Part shown: one piece after another, positions 11,955-23,284 of the stretch
How positions within the stretch are numbered: the first letter of the stretch is position 1
Layout of the letters: every line of letters begins with the position of its first letter
Source of the DNA: Druceiella hillmani
Lineage: Eukaryota > Arthropoda > Insecta > Lepidoptera > Hepialidae
NCBI GenBank assembly: GCA_039881145.1
Contig: JAYKKI010000095.1
Location: 5,570,501-5,634,500 of the forward strand
Direction: 5' to 3'
DNA: 64,000 bases
The notes under the pieces: generated by a model
Seen by the model: the letters and a program-made list of their open reading frames with translations, nothing else
What the model was told of the DNA's origin: nothing
Database searches by the model: none
Made by a program: the position numbers and the translations under genes

Positions 11955-12545
11955 TTACGGACTAATTGTCTACGTCCTCAAAATGTACGCATCCAGTACA
12001 TCTTTGGCCTCAGAAAATATGATCGTATTTCTAAATACAGGTCACTTCTCAAATGGCTGAAGATCCGTGATCGATGCCTACTTCACATAACTGCACTTTT
12101 TTTAATATATAAAAAAATCCTGAAAACCCAAATTATCTTACTGGCAAATTTAAAGATTTGTCTGCTCACGGCCTTGGGCTACGATTTGAAAGTTCACTCA
12201 CCCTACTTATTCCTAAACACCTCTACCTCTTACGAAAACCCTTCACTGTCCAAGCACCAAAAATTAGGAATCATCTGGATCCTGACACCAGGAAAATCAC
12301 GTCCATAAATATTTTCAAAGATCGAGTGAAATACTCTTTCTTCTTTTGAATTTTTTTGTCCCATTATACTTTTGAATTTTTTTGTCTCATGTACTATACA
12401 TAATTTTCATTGTAAATTTTTTTACAGTTTACCAATTAAATTCCAATACTAATTATTATGGTTGACTGGAAGAGATTGCTCTTGTAGCAATAAGTCCGCC
12501 ATATGTACTACGCATAAATGTTGATAAATAAATCAATAAACTAAT
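11955..12545 (+). mobile_element. CR1/Jockey-like LINE, 3' terminus (copy A)
   Basis: A plus-strand frame from about 11955 to 12349 encodes the C-terminal end of a LINE ORF2. It includes YIFGLRKYDRISKYR, an in-frame stop at 12110, then FTVQAPKIRNHLD and SINIFKDRVKYSFF. The order and spacing are those of the C-terminal tail after the reverse transcriptase in Jockey and CR1-type elements. The 3' untranslated part carries 'gattgctcttgtagcaata' and 'agtccgccatatgta', and ends in a (TAAA)-like tail around 12520-12545. It is 5'-truncated, as is usual for target-primed insertion. Copies at 26701-27155, 39811-40260 and 59820-60440 share this layout on the minus strand. The exact clade is uncertain. 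Confidence 0.8.
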
Positions 12546-13065
12546 CAAAGTTATTTCAAAAAGCAAATATGTTATTTCGATTAAGGAATGTTTAAAAATA
12601 AATCATTGGGTTTTTTTCCTATCGCTGCCTCCACAGCATAAAATGATAAAGTGCGTATACATGTTTTTTTTTTTGCATGTCGATGATCTTGTGGCTTTTT
12701 ATCTGAATGGTGTCAAAATATACAATGGTGTCAAAATATATATAAACATGAAATATACTATTATTACTCGAAGAAAAAAAAATTACGGTAAAAAGAAGAG
12801 AGTTATTGCCAGTTTGTAAATTTTTAATATTATCGATTAATACTTATAACCTGGCAATATTGTCTACTGCAATTTGAAATTCAAATAATGGTTTTACACC
12901 TGTCAAAATGTTTATCAAAGTTATCTGTGACTGAACTTTCTGAATGATTCATAAGTTTGTGTTGTAAAAACAGAATCTGTATGCTGTTTTGTTTTTGAAA
13001 ATAATTTTTGTAATGATAAACTATCGAATAACATCGTAATATATTGTTGCGACGTTACGTCATAA

Positions 13066-13790
13066 AATCAAAGCGATTGAGTAATAATAAAATAATGACA
13101 TTTTGCGAATTACAATCAGATTTATCAAAATAAAATGAAGTATTTTATTTGGTATTATATATTTATTCTTAAATTTTTTATGCTCCAGTTTATATATAAA
13201 GACGTATTCTTAGACATTTTTAATTTTCCTAAAAAGTTAAGTTTTAGATTGTATTGTTTTATTCTGCGAGAGAACGATATTCATACTAACATATAAAACT
13301 GTTGTGCTAACTCGTGCTAATCGCACTGCTGATTCGTGCTAATCGCGAGAACAACATGTCTGATTTCAAAAATTATTTTTGTTTTAGAAAATTCATAATT
13401 CTCTTTTTTAGAAATTAAACGCATGTATATTAATATTATAAATGCGAAAGTAATCCATTTGTTTGATAATTTCGGTATCTGATCTATTTGTTTGATGATT
13501 GAATAAAATCAAAGCGGTTGAGTAATAATAGAATAATTATGTTTTACGAATTACAATTACAATCAGATTTATCAAAATAAAGTGAAGTATTTTATTTGGT
13601 ATTATATATTTATTCTTCAATGTTTTATGCTCCAGTTTATATATAAAGACGTATTCTTAAACATTTATATTTTTCCTAAAAAGTGAAGTTTTAGATTGTA
13701 TTGTTTTATTCTGCGGGAGAACAATATTCATATTTTCACATAAAACCGAAAAGTTTGTTTCCTCTTTGTCGGTTCGCACTAATTGCGAAT
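13066..13790. repeat. About 436-bp tandem duplication, 1.6 copies
   Basis: 'aaatcaaagcg' with the following 'ttgagtaataata' begins at about 13066 and again at about 13502. Some 230 bp downstream of each remain collinear, including 'ctccagtttatatataaaga' and 'gattgtattgttttattctg'. The copies differ at scattered positions. No coding content is seen. Confidence 0.8.
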
Positions 13791-13959
13791 TTACGAGCCC
13801 AATATGTCTGATTTCAAAATTATTTTTGTTTATATGATTAAACCCAGATTTTGTTATTTACACTCTAAAAATTTTATAACTTTAAGTTTTGAGGAATGTT
13901 AAGTTTTGCAATAAAACTTTATTAAGGGTTTTCTTTTTAAGTAATCAAATGACTTCATC

Positions 13960-14330
13960 AATTGGGTATTTGACTAAATTTTTTTTATTTCATTAATCAT
14001 AATTTCAAGATACTTGCTGATGAAGACTGAAACATTTTTTTAATAATCTTAAAAATTGACCGAGTTATAAAAGTTTAAATTTAACCTTTAGGGAAGGAGG
14101 GCAATACTGTGTTGTGAGGTCATTTTTAATATTGCACATTATATTCTACGAGAGGAAAAGAGACAGGGATATATCCAACTCTCTCTGTATCTTAAAATTT
14201 AGAAGCCTACAACTGGGTTATTTTTCAATCAATTTTTGAATTTTTTCCAAGGCTGGTTTTTAATTAACTCATATTTCACAATATTGTACGAAAAATATTA
14301 AAATTTAGAATGAATCAACTACCCTATTTA
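13960..14330. repeat. Dispersed repeat, copy 2 (pair with 9689-10040)
   Basis: Collinear with 9689-10040 over its whole length with scattered differences. Same orientation. Its right edge ends at 'gaatcaactacc', matching 'gagtcaactacc' in the other copy, which suggests a common element end near there. Confidence 0.75.
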
Positions 14331-14397
14331 TCTTAATATTTTCTTCTCCCGGTTAATAAATATCGATTGATATGTTAGAGTACAAGTAATATTAATA

Positions 14398-14958
14398 TTT
14401 AAATTAAATTTTCTCGCTCTATATCGAAACAACGTATTGTTGTTACTATAGTTCAAATAGAAGGCAAGGTCTGTAATTATTTGTTTAATTATCGATTTTT
14501 TCACCGTACGTTGAAACGGATATTTACATTTAAATTTCATTTTCGCGCTTTATAAAGAAGCCATCTATTTCCGACACAAAAAAAATATTGTTTAATGCTG
14601 TGGTTCATATAGAAGGCAAGACCTGTTATTGTTTATTTAATACCCGACATTTTCCATCGGATTTCACATTTAAATTACATTTTCTCGCTCTATATTGAAC
14701 GCATTCGCACTCGACAAGCAACGTATTATTAATATAGCGGTTGATATATAAGGCAAAACCTGATATTGTTTATTTAATACTCGAGTTTTTCCATCGTACA
14801 TTAAAACGGATATTCACACTTAAATTAAATTTTCCTGCTCTCTATTTAACAACACATATCCGACAAACGGCGTATTGTTAATATTGTGATTAATACAGAA
14901 GACAAGGCCTGTTATTGTTTATTTAATAACCGACTTTTTCCACCGTACGTTGAAACGG
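14398..14958. repeat. Degenerate tandem array, unit about 137-151 bp, four copies
   Basis: 'aaggcaag' or a variant followed by 'cctgttattgtttatttaa' recurs at 14462, 14613, 14750 and 14899. Each unit also holds 'tttctcgctct' and 'caccgtacgttgaaacgg'-like blocks. Units are diverged, so the array is old. Confidence 0.8.
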
Positions 14959-16019
14959 TTAATCGAAGCTCGCGCACTGACTTTAATAAATACGACTATT
15001 GTCTGAAGAGCGTTACATTGCTCTAACAACATTACGTCGGTCGGTTGCAAAAACTGGTTTGATTTACGACGTCTTGTCTTCGTGGAATATGAAATTTATG
15101 GTAAGATATTGAGTTATGTACGATTCGAATAGGCCTGAGTGTGATTGGTTATACCGGATTGTTCTTGGAATGGTGCGTCTATATTTGTATTGATGCCCGG
15201 TGAAATCACGGACACAATGCTTAAACCATTTGTCAACATTGAATTGTCAGTGAGATATAGCTATGTGCGAAATATATGCACATATTTTCCGCATATTGCC
15301 AGTCTTTGCTTTGAACGACAATTATGTGATAAAATGATAAATTTAGTTGTAAGTTATAGACATTAAACATATTAAATACAAATAGAACTTGCACTACGAT
15401 GGCTCTGTATACTTTTAAACATATGTAAACATTTAAGGGTGGATAGTACTTTGTTTGAATTATTTATAAATGTTAACATTATTTAATATTATATGATACC
15501 ACAAATTATATATTATACATACTATTTTTCATCATGTATATTGCCTGAAATATGCAATTATTTTATTTATTTATTTAGGAAATTCTACAGCAAACCAATA
15601 GCAATTTCTTACAAGCAACCATAATGAATCAAGTGGGAAAATCTAGTACTGTGGTAGACTGTAAATGATTGATATAGGCTATTTAATGTTATTTTATATA
15701 ACCCAATAAGGATATTGTCATGGATATAAATACGAGAAATTACCGTCAAAAATATGAAGTTTAGAATCATCGCTGTAGTAAACTTTTAATAATGCTGTTT
15801 TTTCATAATTTTCATTTAACAGTTTGGGAACAATTGGGGCATTTTCAACGAATTGTTTTTAAATATCATAAAAAATAAAATTTTGAAAAAGTTAAAATTT
15901 ATGAGATTAAAAAAAATACGGATTAATAAAAATTGCGAATATTTTATTTACCTCATTATATTTTTCATATAAAATATTTTTGAATTGCCCTTATTGCCTA
16001 TAAGAAACATCAAACAGTC
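14959..16019. other. Non-coding DNA
   Basis: A slightly G+C-richer patch lies at 14940-15080. A 73-codon plus-strand frame at 15145-15366 has no recognisable domain. No array or transposon end is seen. Confidence 0.45.
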
Positions 16020-18360
16020 AGTGTAAACTAACTAATTTATGAATCGTCTTATTACTTTCCAACTGTCAATTTTTACCATCAATTTGGAACATCTATCAAC
16101 AGGAACTAACTGGTTGAGGACTAGAAAACTGCAGTAGGTGACAAAACAGGAGAGATTGAATCTGAGTGGGGGAGTAACTAGAAACATTGAGTTTGTCTTC
16201 TACAAGAAATATTAACCTTATCCCAGCTAATTTATAAACCGATTTATTACTTATCAGCTTTCAGTTGCTATCACCGATTTGAAACGTCTATCAACAGAAA
16301 CTCACTGGTTTAGGTCTAGAAAACAGCAGTTAATGACGAAACAATAGTAATTCAATTATTGACATTGTAACTAGATACATTTCGTGTATTTTTTTTTCTA
16401 AAAAACTAGAAATATTGAGTTTGTTTTCTACTAGAAACACTAGTCTTACATCAGCTAATTAATGAGCCGATCTATTACTTATATGCTCACAATCGGAACT
16501 CACTGGTTAAAAGGAGAAAACTGTAGTCATCGGAAGAAAAGTAATGACTGGATCTAAGTAATGGAAGCGATTAAAAACATTGACTTTGTTTTAATTTATA
16601 AAATGATCGATTACTTATCTACTTTTAGTTGCTGTCACCGATTTGAAAATTAGTGGCAGCAAACGTCTGTCGTAAGGACCTCACTGGTTCAAAACAGAAA
16701 TAATTTGTTGATAGTAGTTACTGGTAAGAAAGTAGTGACTGGATCTAGGCGACGGAGTGGGAGTAACTAGAAACATTGACTTTGTTGCCTACGAAACATT
16801 AAACATAAGAACTTATTTATTGCTTATTAGCTTTCAGTTGCTACTACCTATTTCTAACGTTTATCAGTAGGGACTCACTGGATGAGGAGCGGAAAACTGT
16901 AATTACTGGCAGAAAAGTAGTAACCGGACTTAAGTATAGGGAGTAATTAAAAATAATGAGTTTATTTTCTACAAAAAACATCAAACTTGAAACGACTAAT
17001 TGATGAATTGATCTATTAGTTACCTAATTTTAGTTCCAGCTACTGATCTGGAACGTTTGTCAATAGAAACTCACTGGTTAAAAGCCAAAAACTTACTTGT
17101 TTAATGTAGTCACTGGCAAAAAAGTAGTGACTGGAACTAAGCAAGGGAGTGAAAGTGATTATTTTCTACGAAACATAGAACTACATCCGCTAATTTAAGT
17201 ACTGATTTACTGCTTACTTGCTGTCAGTCGCTCTACTGATTTGAAACGTATATGAATAGGAATTCACAAGTTTACGAGCGTAAAACTGTAGTCATTGGCA
17301 GAAAAGTAGTGACTCGATTTAAGTTATGGGAGTGACCAAAAATATTAAGTTTGTTTTCTAGAAAAAAACATCAAACTTGCAATGATTAATTTATGAACTG
17401 ATTTATAACCTGATTATTTATGAACTGATTTATTCTAGATCTGTGCAGCAACTAAAAGTAGGTAGCTACTTTTAGTAGCTGCACCGATCTGGAACGTCTG
17501 TCAATAGGAGCTTACTGGTTGAAAGCAGAAAACTCACTTGTTTAAAGAAGTCACCGACAAAAAAGTAGCGACTGGATCTAAGCAACGAAATAGGAGTGAT
17601 AGAAATCAATGAGTTTTTTGCTAGAAATAACATTACACCGGCTAATTTATGAATAGATATATACACTTACCTGATTTCAGTTGCTACACCGATGTGAAAC
17701 TTATATCATAAGGGACTCACTAGTTAGGGAGTACCAAACTGAAATCACTGGCAGAAAATTAATGTTTTCTATAAGAAAAGTAATTGTTTTCAACAAGAAA
17801 CATCAAACTTACACCGGCTAATTTATGAATCGATGTATTACTTACCTACTTTCAGTTGCTACATCGATTTGAAACGTATATCAAAAGGGACTCACTAGTT
17901 AGGGAGTACCAAACTGAAATCGCTGGCAGAAAATTAATGTTTTCTATAAGAAAAGTAATTGTTTTCAATAAGAAACATCAAACTTACACCGGCTAATTTA
18001 TGAATCGATGTATTACTTACCTGCTTACAGTTGCTACACCGATTTGAAACGTATATCAAAAGGGGGTCACTAATTAGGGAGTACCAAACTGAAATCACTG
18101 GCAGAAAAGTAATTGTTTTCAATAAGAAACATCAAACTTACACCGGCTAATTTATGAATCGATTTATTACTTACCCGCTTTCAGTTGCTACACCGATTTG
18201 AAACGTATATCAAAAGGGACTCACTAGTTAGGGAGTACCAAACTGGCAGAAAAGTAATTTTTTTTCATTAAGAGACATCAAACTTACACTGGATAATTTA
18301 TGAATCGATTTATTACTTACCTACTTTAAGTTACTATCGTCGATTTAAAACAAACTTGAG
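16020..18360. repeat. Satellite-like array, variable unit about 146-230 bp, about a dozen copies
   Basis: The blocks 'ggctaatttatgaatcgat', 'tcagttgctacaccgatttg', 'gaaacgt(at)atcaa', 'gactcactggtt/agtt' and 'actggcagaaaagtaat' recur in this order throughout. Starts of 'ctaatttatgaa' variants include 16032, 16227, 16455, 16996, 17190, 17642, 17818, 17993, 18147 and 18293. Units on the left are strongly diverged and longer. The last four, from 17642 on, are much more alike and shorter (about 175, 175, 154 and 146 bp). This gradient suggests recent amplification at the right edge. Short frames inside it are not genes. Confidence 0.85.
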
Positions 18361-18436
18361 CAACGTCACGTAACGACGGCAAGTAATGGCTATATAATTA
18401 ATTTAAGACAGAGATTAGTGCATTTAAGGTAGTTCT

Positions 18437-18462
18437 ATATTACACACCCTAGCGGGTGTGTG
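18437..18462. repeat. Short hairpin with CACACCC/GGGTGTG arms
   Basis: The sequence 'cacaccctagcgggtgtgtg' folds with seven base pairs around a four-base loop and is followed by five T. It lies just past the satellite-like array. It may be a transposon end or a chance hairpin. Confidence 0.5.
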
Positions 18463-19219
18463 CTTTTTAATTGACTAACGTGCTGTCATCGAGTGTTGAC
18501 GATAGAAATAATTACAACTTGAGTAAATTTCCATGGCAATTAACTTATAATACAGCTTTTTATTATTTTCAAAAAACTAATGGTATTTTAGTTTTTTTTT
18601 TTAAATATAGATTATGATCTAAATTTGCTTATGAAAAATGGCATGCGTTTCCATCCGCTCGTTTGCACATACGTGTTATGAGTTTCTGATTTTGATGGTT
18701 GTTTTTTCTATATATTTTTAAAATTATTTGTATATATATATTTTTATAAACAATATTCTCCAACAAATTCATTCTCTCGTGCTCGGAATTAATTCTTTAC
18801 CTAGTTTTTATGTGGAACATGCTATTTCTCTTTGTTTCCTGTTGATACTTTTTTGGATTTCAAACTTTGTCCGACACTTGTTATTTAATAAACAATAAAA
18901 ACCCTTTTGGTTTTACTAACGATATTAACCAATTTATAGGACACTTTGTTTTACCATAACTTTTAGATGTACTCTTAGTTTTTTAGTTTGAAAGAGGCAC
19001 TCAAAAATCAAACTAGCAATGAGCCAATAATAAAAAAAACCATAAATGTAATAAGTCGTAATAAAATATAATAATGAAAGATAAGTATTATTATGTGTCT
19101 AATAGGCTCATTTACACCGAGTGGCAAAAAAGTTATATCATATAGATTATCTTCAGTTGGATGTAATTTATATAAGAATAAAATAAAACAAATTACGATT
19201 TTTTTCATCCACCATGGGC

Positions 19220-19222
<3 letters not shown>

Positions 19223-19280
<58 letters not shown>
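19223..19280. repeat. (AT)n microsatellite
   Basis: About 58 bp of AT dinucleotides, followed by a short (AC)n run at 19287-19298. The apparent Tyr-Ile-rich frames on both strands are products of the repeat. Confidence 0.97.
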
Positions 19281-19287
<7 letters not shown>

Positions 19288-19439
19288 CACACACACAGAT
19301 ATTTATATTTATATACCCATAATTTTAATATAATAGCGATCAAGTATTCTTAGACGTTTTGTTTCTCTTGAAAGTAATTTCTGTGTGTGTATATAAGGAT
19401 GACCAATCTTTTCGGTGCTTAGTATAAATAGTACTTTGT

Positions 19440-20060
19440 CATTAACAGATTCATCTCTGTCCAAAACGTTTGGATTTTCCCCAAGCCAATCATATTTGCC
19501 AAAATTATATCGTGACGCAACGTCCGTATCATAAAGTCACTGGGGAAAGTTGCGTATGACGCGATGTTAACGTTATTAGCGATGAGTGTGTCAATGCTTA
19601 CTTCACCTTGTCTGGAGATAATATGGGTGTAACAAATACTGAAAATTCTACAGTCAGAGAGAAAAGATATTAAAAAGATGGTGTTTTCACCAAACCAATT
19701 TTATTTGTCCAATTTATATCTTAACCCAACAACCTTATTATCAGTCACTACAGTACACACAGTAGTACACGAAGTGACTTTGGCGTCATTAACGATGAGT
19801 GTGTCAATGATTAGTTCACCTCGACTGGAGATGATATAAATAACAGATATTCATACTGCAATTACAAATCAGAGAGGATAAATATGAAAAGTTTTGGGTT
19901 TTCCCCCAAACCAATTTTATTTGCCAAAGTGATGTCATAACACATTGTGCGAATCATCTACCACTGGTGAAAGTAGCGTATAATGCCACTTTGGAGATAA
20001 TATGGGGGTAAAGACAGAGGTAACTGCAGCAAGTTTTAAAGTCAAGGAGAAAAAATATCA
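19440..20060. repeat. About 210-bp tandem array, nearly three copies
   Basis: 'ccaatcatatttgcc' at 19486 recurs as 'ccaattttatttg' at 19695 and 19911. Each is followed by 'cgatgagtgtgtcaatg', 'ttcacct', 'ctggagataatatggg' and 'cagagagaaaagatat'-type blocks. Copies are diverged by substitutions and small indels. Confidence 0.8.
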
Positions 20061-20639
20061 TTAAAGTACATTTAAATCCAGATTGTGTTAAATGAATGCA
20101 TTAATGAAACAATGTGAAACAAGGTTCACCTTACACAAGATGGTCACAGACATTTCATATATAAGAAGGTAATTCCACTGCTAAAGCATAGAAAAAAGGG
20201 ATCGACCCTCATATAATATTTTTTATATTTTTTGGATACTTAAGTATCAATTGATGTTACTGACTGAAATTTATGAGAGATTTACTGTAAAGTAAAAAAA
20301 AAGTTTAAAAAAGATCATAATTCAGAAGTATTTTCAGTAATAAATGCAAATGTTATTAAAAAATTAGTGAATTTATGGGATTAACATCGAATGGAAATAC
20401 TAAGAAGTAACTATACATTGTATTAAGTTGATAAACATTTAAATTATTTCTAACAAACAATTGTTAACAATTAGCTAACAATTAATTGATACGACTGTTT
20501 CTTAATAAAAACTTCTTAAATAAACTCTTTCATTCTCTGGTAAAAACATCGTCTATTTTTATTTCATATATTAATTTCTTCTTTTCATTAACTATAACTT
20601 TGTTTTAATAAGGATTCAAATGTGGTTTGTATTTTAGTC

Positions 20640-20965
20640 TGACATGTACGTTTCAACTATGACTTCATCAGATCTAGTTGAAACATACGTATTACTAAAT
20701 CTCCAAACGCTCAACATTTGAAATAATACCGAAATGTTAAGCATTTGTTATTGAAAATTGATAAATATTATTATAAAAAAGAAAAAAACAAGTTTCTAAA
20801 CTCGATTTTATTTGTAGTTAGTTGAAACATCGAATGTAATAAAATATAGAAACTGAATCTATTACTACACAATTCATTTGAAAACCCTTCACGCAATTCA
20901 AATTGGGAATTCATTCGTAGTTTGAAGTTTGATCTTTCTCCAGTCATAGTTGAAACATACATGTT
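20640..20965. repeat. Inverted repeat pair (25-nt arms)
   Basis: The block 'acatgtacgtttcaactatg' with 'act' at about 20641-20664 is the reverse complement, with few mismatches, of 'agtcatagttgaaacataca' with 'tgtt' at about 20943-20966. Further 'gttgaaacat' motifs lie at 20686 and 20822. Element class unknown. Confidence 0.55.
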
Positions 20966-21959
20966 ACTAAAACTGCTAAATATTTAGCATTTAATGTAAT
21001 AACAAAACATTGGCAGATAATATTAATGAAATATGGTAAATATTAAAAAAAAACAAAGTTCTTTATTTTATTGTTTGAAGTTAGTAGAAACTTAAACGTA
21101 ATAAAGTATAGAACTGGAAATATAATTTATTTGAAGACTTTTTATGCGATTCCGATTGAGATTATATCCATTCTTCTGAATATGTCTGGTTTAAATGGCT
21201 ATCAAAAAGCGACCACAAAATAGCCCATTTTGAGACTGAAAATGTTTAATTGTAATGTAGTGTAGATGAGTGGTTATGATGAAACATTAATCACAAAAAA
21301 AACATGAAGTGAACATGGAACTGTTTCAGAAATATGAAGATCCAGATAATAGAAATAGACCCACGTAATGTAAATATTCTATACAAAAGTAATAATAATA
21401 ATATAACTTTTTGACGGCTATAATTAAATGCTTTAGTATGAATTTTGTAAATTGGTCAGAAATTAACAAACCGAAAATCTTCTAAACTTTTGTATATTAA
21501 GTACGATTAACTAACTTTGCGATGCATATGTCCATTTCGACTGCTATAACTCTCCGTGTCTCTGAAACTATTATTATGTTCGTCATAAAATACTTCTGAT
21601 GACAATTTATGATCAAGATCATAATGATATCAGCTTTTCTTATACAGCCTTTGATGAGAGGTTACCAATAATATTTCATGTACTAAACCATATAGCATAG
21701 CCATTGATAAGTTGCTTACATACTTTGCAAATAATAGTACTTGTACGTTAAGTTTGTTAGTGTTTAATAATTTTTTTTCTTCTAACGAATAAACTTAAAT
21801 ATGTCTCATATACATACCTCAATCGCTTAAATATCATACTAGTACTGCTCTTACCTCTTTTAACAAGAGTAGTTTTTAAACAAGAGTAGTAATGTAATCG
21901 TAGCCCTATTTAACCGGAAACTGATATCAAAACTATACGGAACGAGTGTAATAGATGGA

Positions 21960-22215
21960 TTTATGGAACGGACGGAACGTATTTTCCCGTTAAGTCACGA
22001 ACGGCGGTCGTGCAGTTCTTTGGTCGACCGTCGCCAATGGCCAAGGCCCGTGACCGGATTTAATGTCTTAAAAGTTTCTTCAGTTTCACAGCCGACAGCC
22101 TCGTTATGGATTTCGTCATTATCGATCCGGTCGCGAGGTAGGTATATTGTTTTTAACGATCGATACGGTTTTCGGTGTAATGCGCGAGCACAATGCTTGT
22201 CACGGTAAATGGACC
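21960..22215. other. G+C-richer island with overlapping frames
   Basis: This stretch contrasts with its A+T-rich flanks. It contains open frames of 81 codons (plus) and 101 codons (minus, 21995-22300) that overlap each other, and neither matches a family I know. Candidates are a conserved non-coding element, an exon, or fossil transposon DNA. Confidence 0.3.
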
Positions 22216-23135
22216 GGCCATTTAGTTTGCGCTTAGATAATAATTGAACTACAATGCTGTTTATCGAAAGTGGTGTTAAATTATAATTAAGATTTCTCAA
22301 TTCGCAATTAAGTTATGGTTTGACTTAGTTTATGGTGCTCTGCTTCAAATGGATATTTTTGTCGCTATCGCCGATGGTTAAACAGCATCTTTACTTGGAA
22401 GTCGTGAAAGTCGATTTTACTAATCGAATTCTGAAGCTGTAATAATAATAGTGGTGTTAAACATTAGATTGGTGTTAAACATTAGATTAATTAAATTTAT
22501 GTTTACTGTACGTTTTCATTAAAAAGGAAAGCTATGGCCTTCTAACATCATTTTTTGGATATGTACATATATATTGAAATATGTATTAAGATCAGATTAA
22601 AATGTCAAACGCTTAGAACAAAGCAAGCTTAAGTCATGGTTCTTCCTCATGTCAACAATAAAGGAAAAATTAAATTAACATAAACTTAGGTCTTAAATAA
22701 ATATAGATATGTCGTTTTTAAAGATGCCCATAAAGATAGGTAAATGAATTATAAATACACTAAAAAAGTGGTTTTTGTGTGTTGGCCTATGAAATCGTTT
22801 AACCATAAGGGGAGATGCAAAAGCTATGGATGCTAAGGAAAATTCTTTTTCTTTTTCTTTGTTACATATCCTTAATGTAACGATGTCCCATGGCACAATA
22901 AGAAAATTCTTTTACGATATAGTCATGAAGCCAGAATAGGTTATTGATAAAATGAGAAACATAATAATTACTTCAAAGATAAGATCGCTTCTAATACAGC
23001 GACTTTAAAAATGTCAAAAGGCGGATAATATTTAGTAATACTTCAGTATTAGTAAATGTTATCTATTCTACAATATACTGTTATCTGTAATCTAATATAC
23101 TTTTGTAATAACTTTAAGCTTTTTAGGTGTCAACT
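22216..23135. other. Non-coding DNA
   Basis: Only a 19-bp direct duplication (ggtgttaaacattagatt, near 22451-22487) stands out. No gene or transposon is recognised. Confidence 0.5.
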
Positions 23136-23165
23136 TTAGATAAATAATACGTATTATTTATCTAA
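23136..23165. repeat. 30-bp perfect palindrome
   Basis: 'ttagataaataatac' at 23136-23150 is immediately followed by its exact reverse complement at 23151-23165, with no loop. It could extrude as a cruciform or mark a junction. It lies 53 bp before an (AT)n tract. Confidence 0.9.
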
Positions 23166-23216
23166 GGTGTTAACCAAATAAATGTAAGGTTATAGGAAAG
23201 AAAGAAAATATTAAAG

Positions 23217-23218
<2 letters not shown>

Positions 23219-23281
<63 letters not shown>
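23219..23281. repeat. (AT)n microsatellite
   Basis: About 62 bp of pure AT/TA dinucleotides. Confidence 0.98.

Positions 23282-23284
<3 letters not shown>

Noticed and set aside
14013..14030. Plus-strand CTGATGA-AGACT-GAAAC
   Set aside because: Five bases between the core halves cannot form stem II, and the homologous copy near 9745 lacks the GAAAC.
16020..18360. Possible CRISPR array because of regular blocks
   Set aside because: Units are long, diverged and have no short conserved repeat with unique spacers; the DNA is eukaryotic in character.
19008..19353. Tyr-Ile-rich frames across AT microsatellites here and at 26601, 27341, 47545, 58083 and 60652
   Set aside because: Translation of (AT)n gives endless Tyr-Ile on either strand; no unique domain is attached.
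20641..20665. Minus-strand CTGATGA followed by GAAAC, a possible third hammerhead
   Set aside because: Stem II is only weak G-U pairing and no stem I can form around the core.
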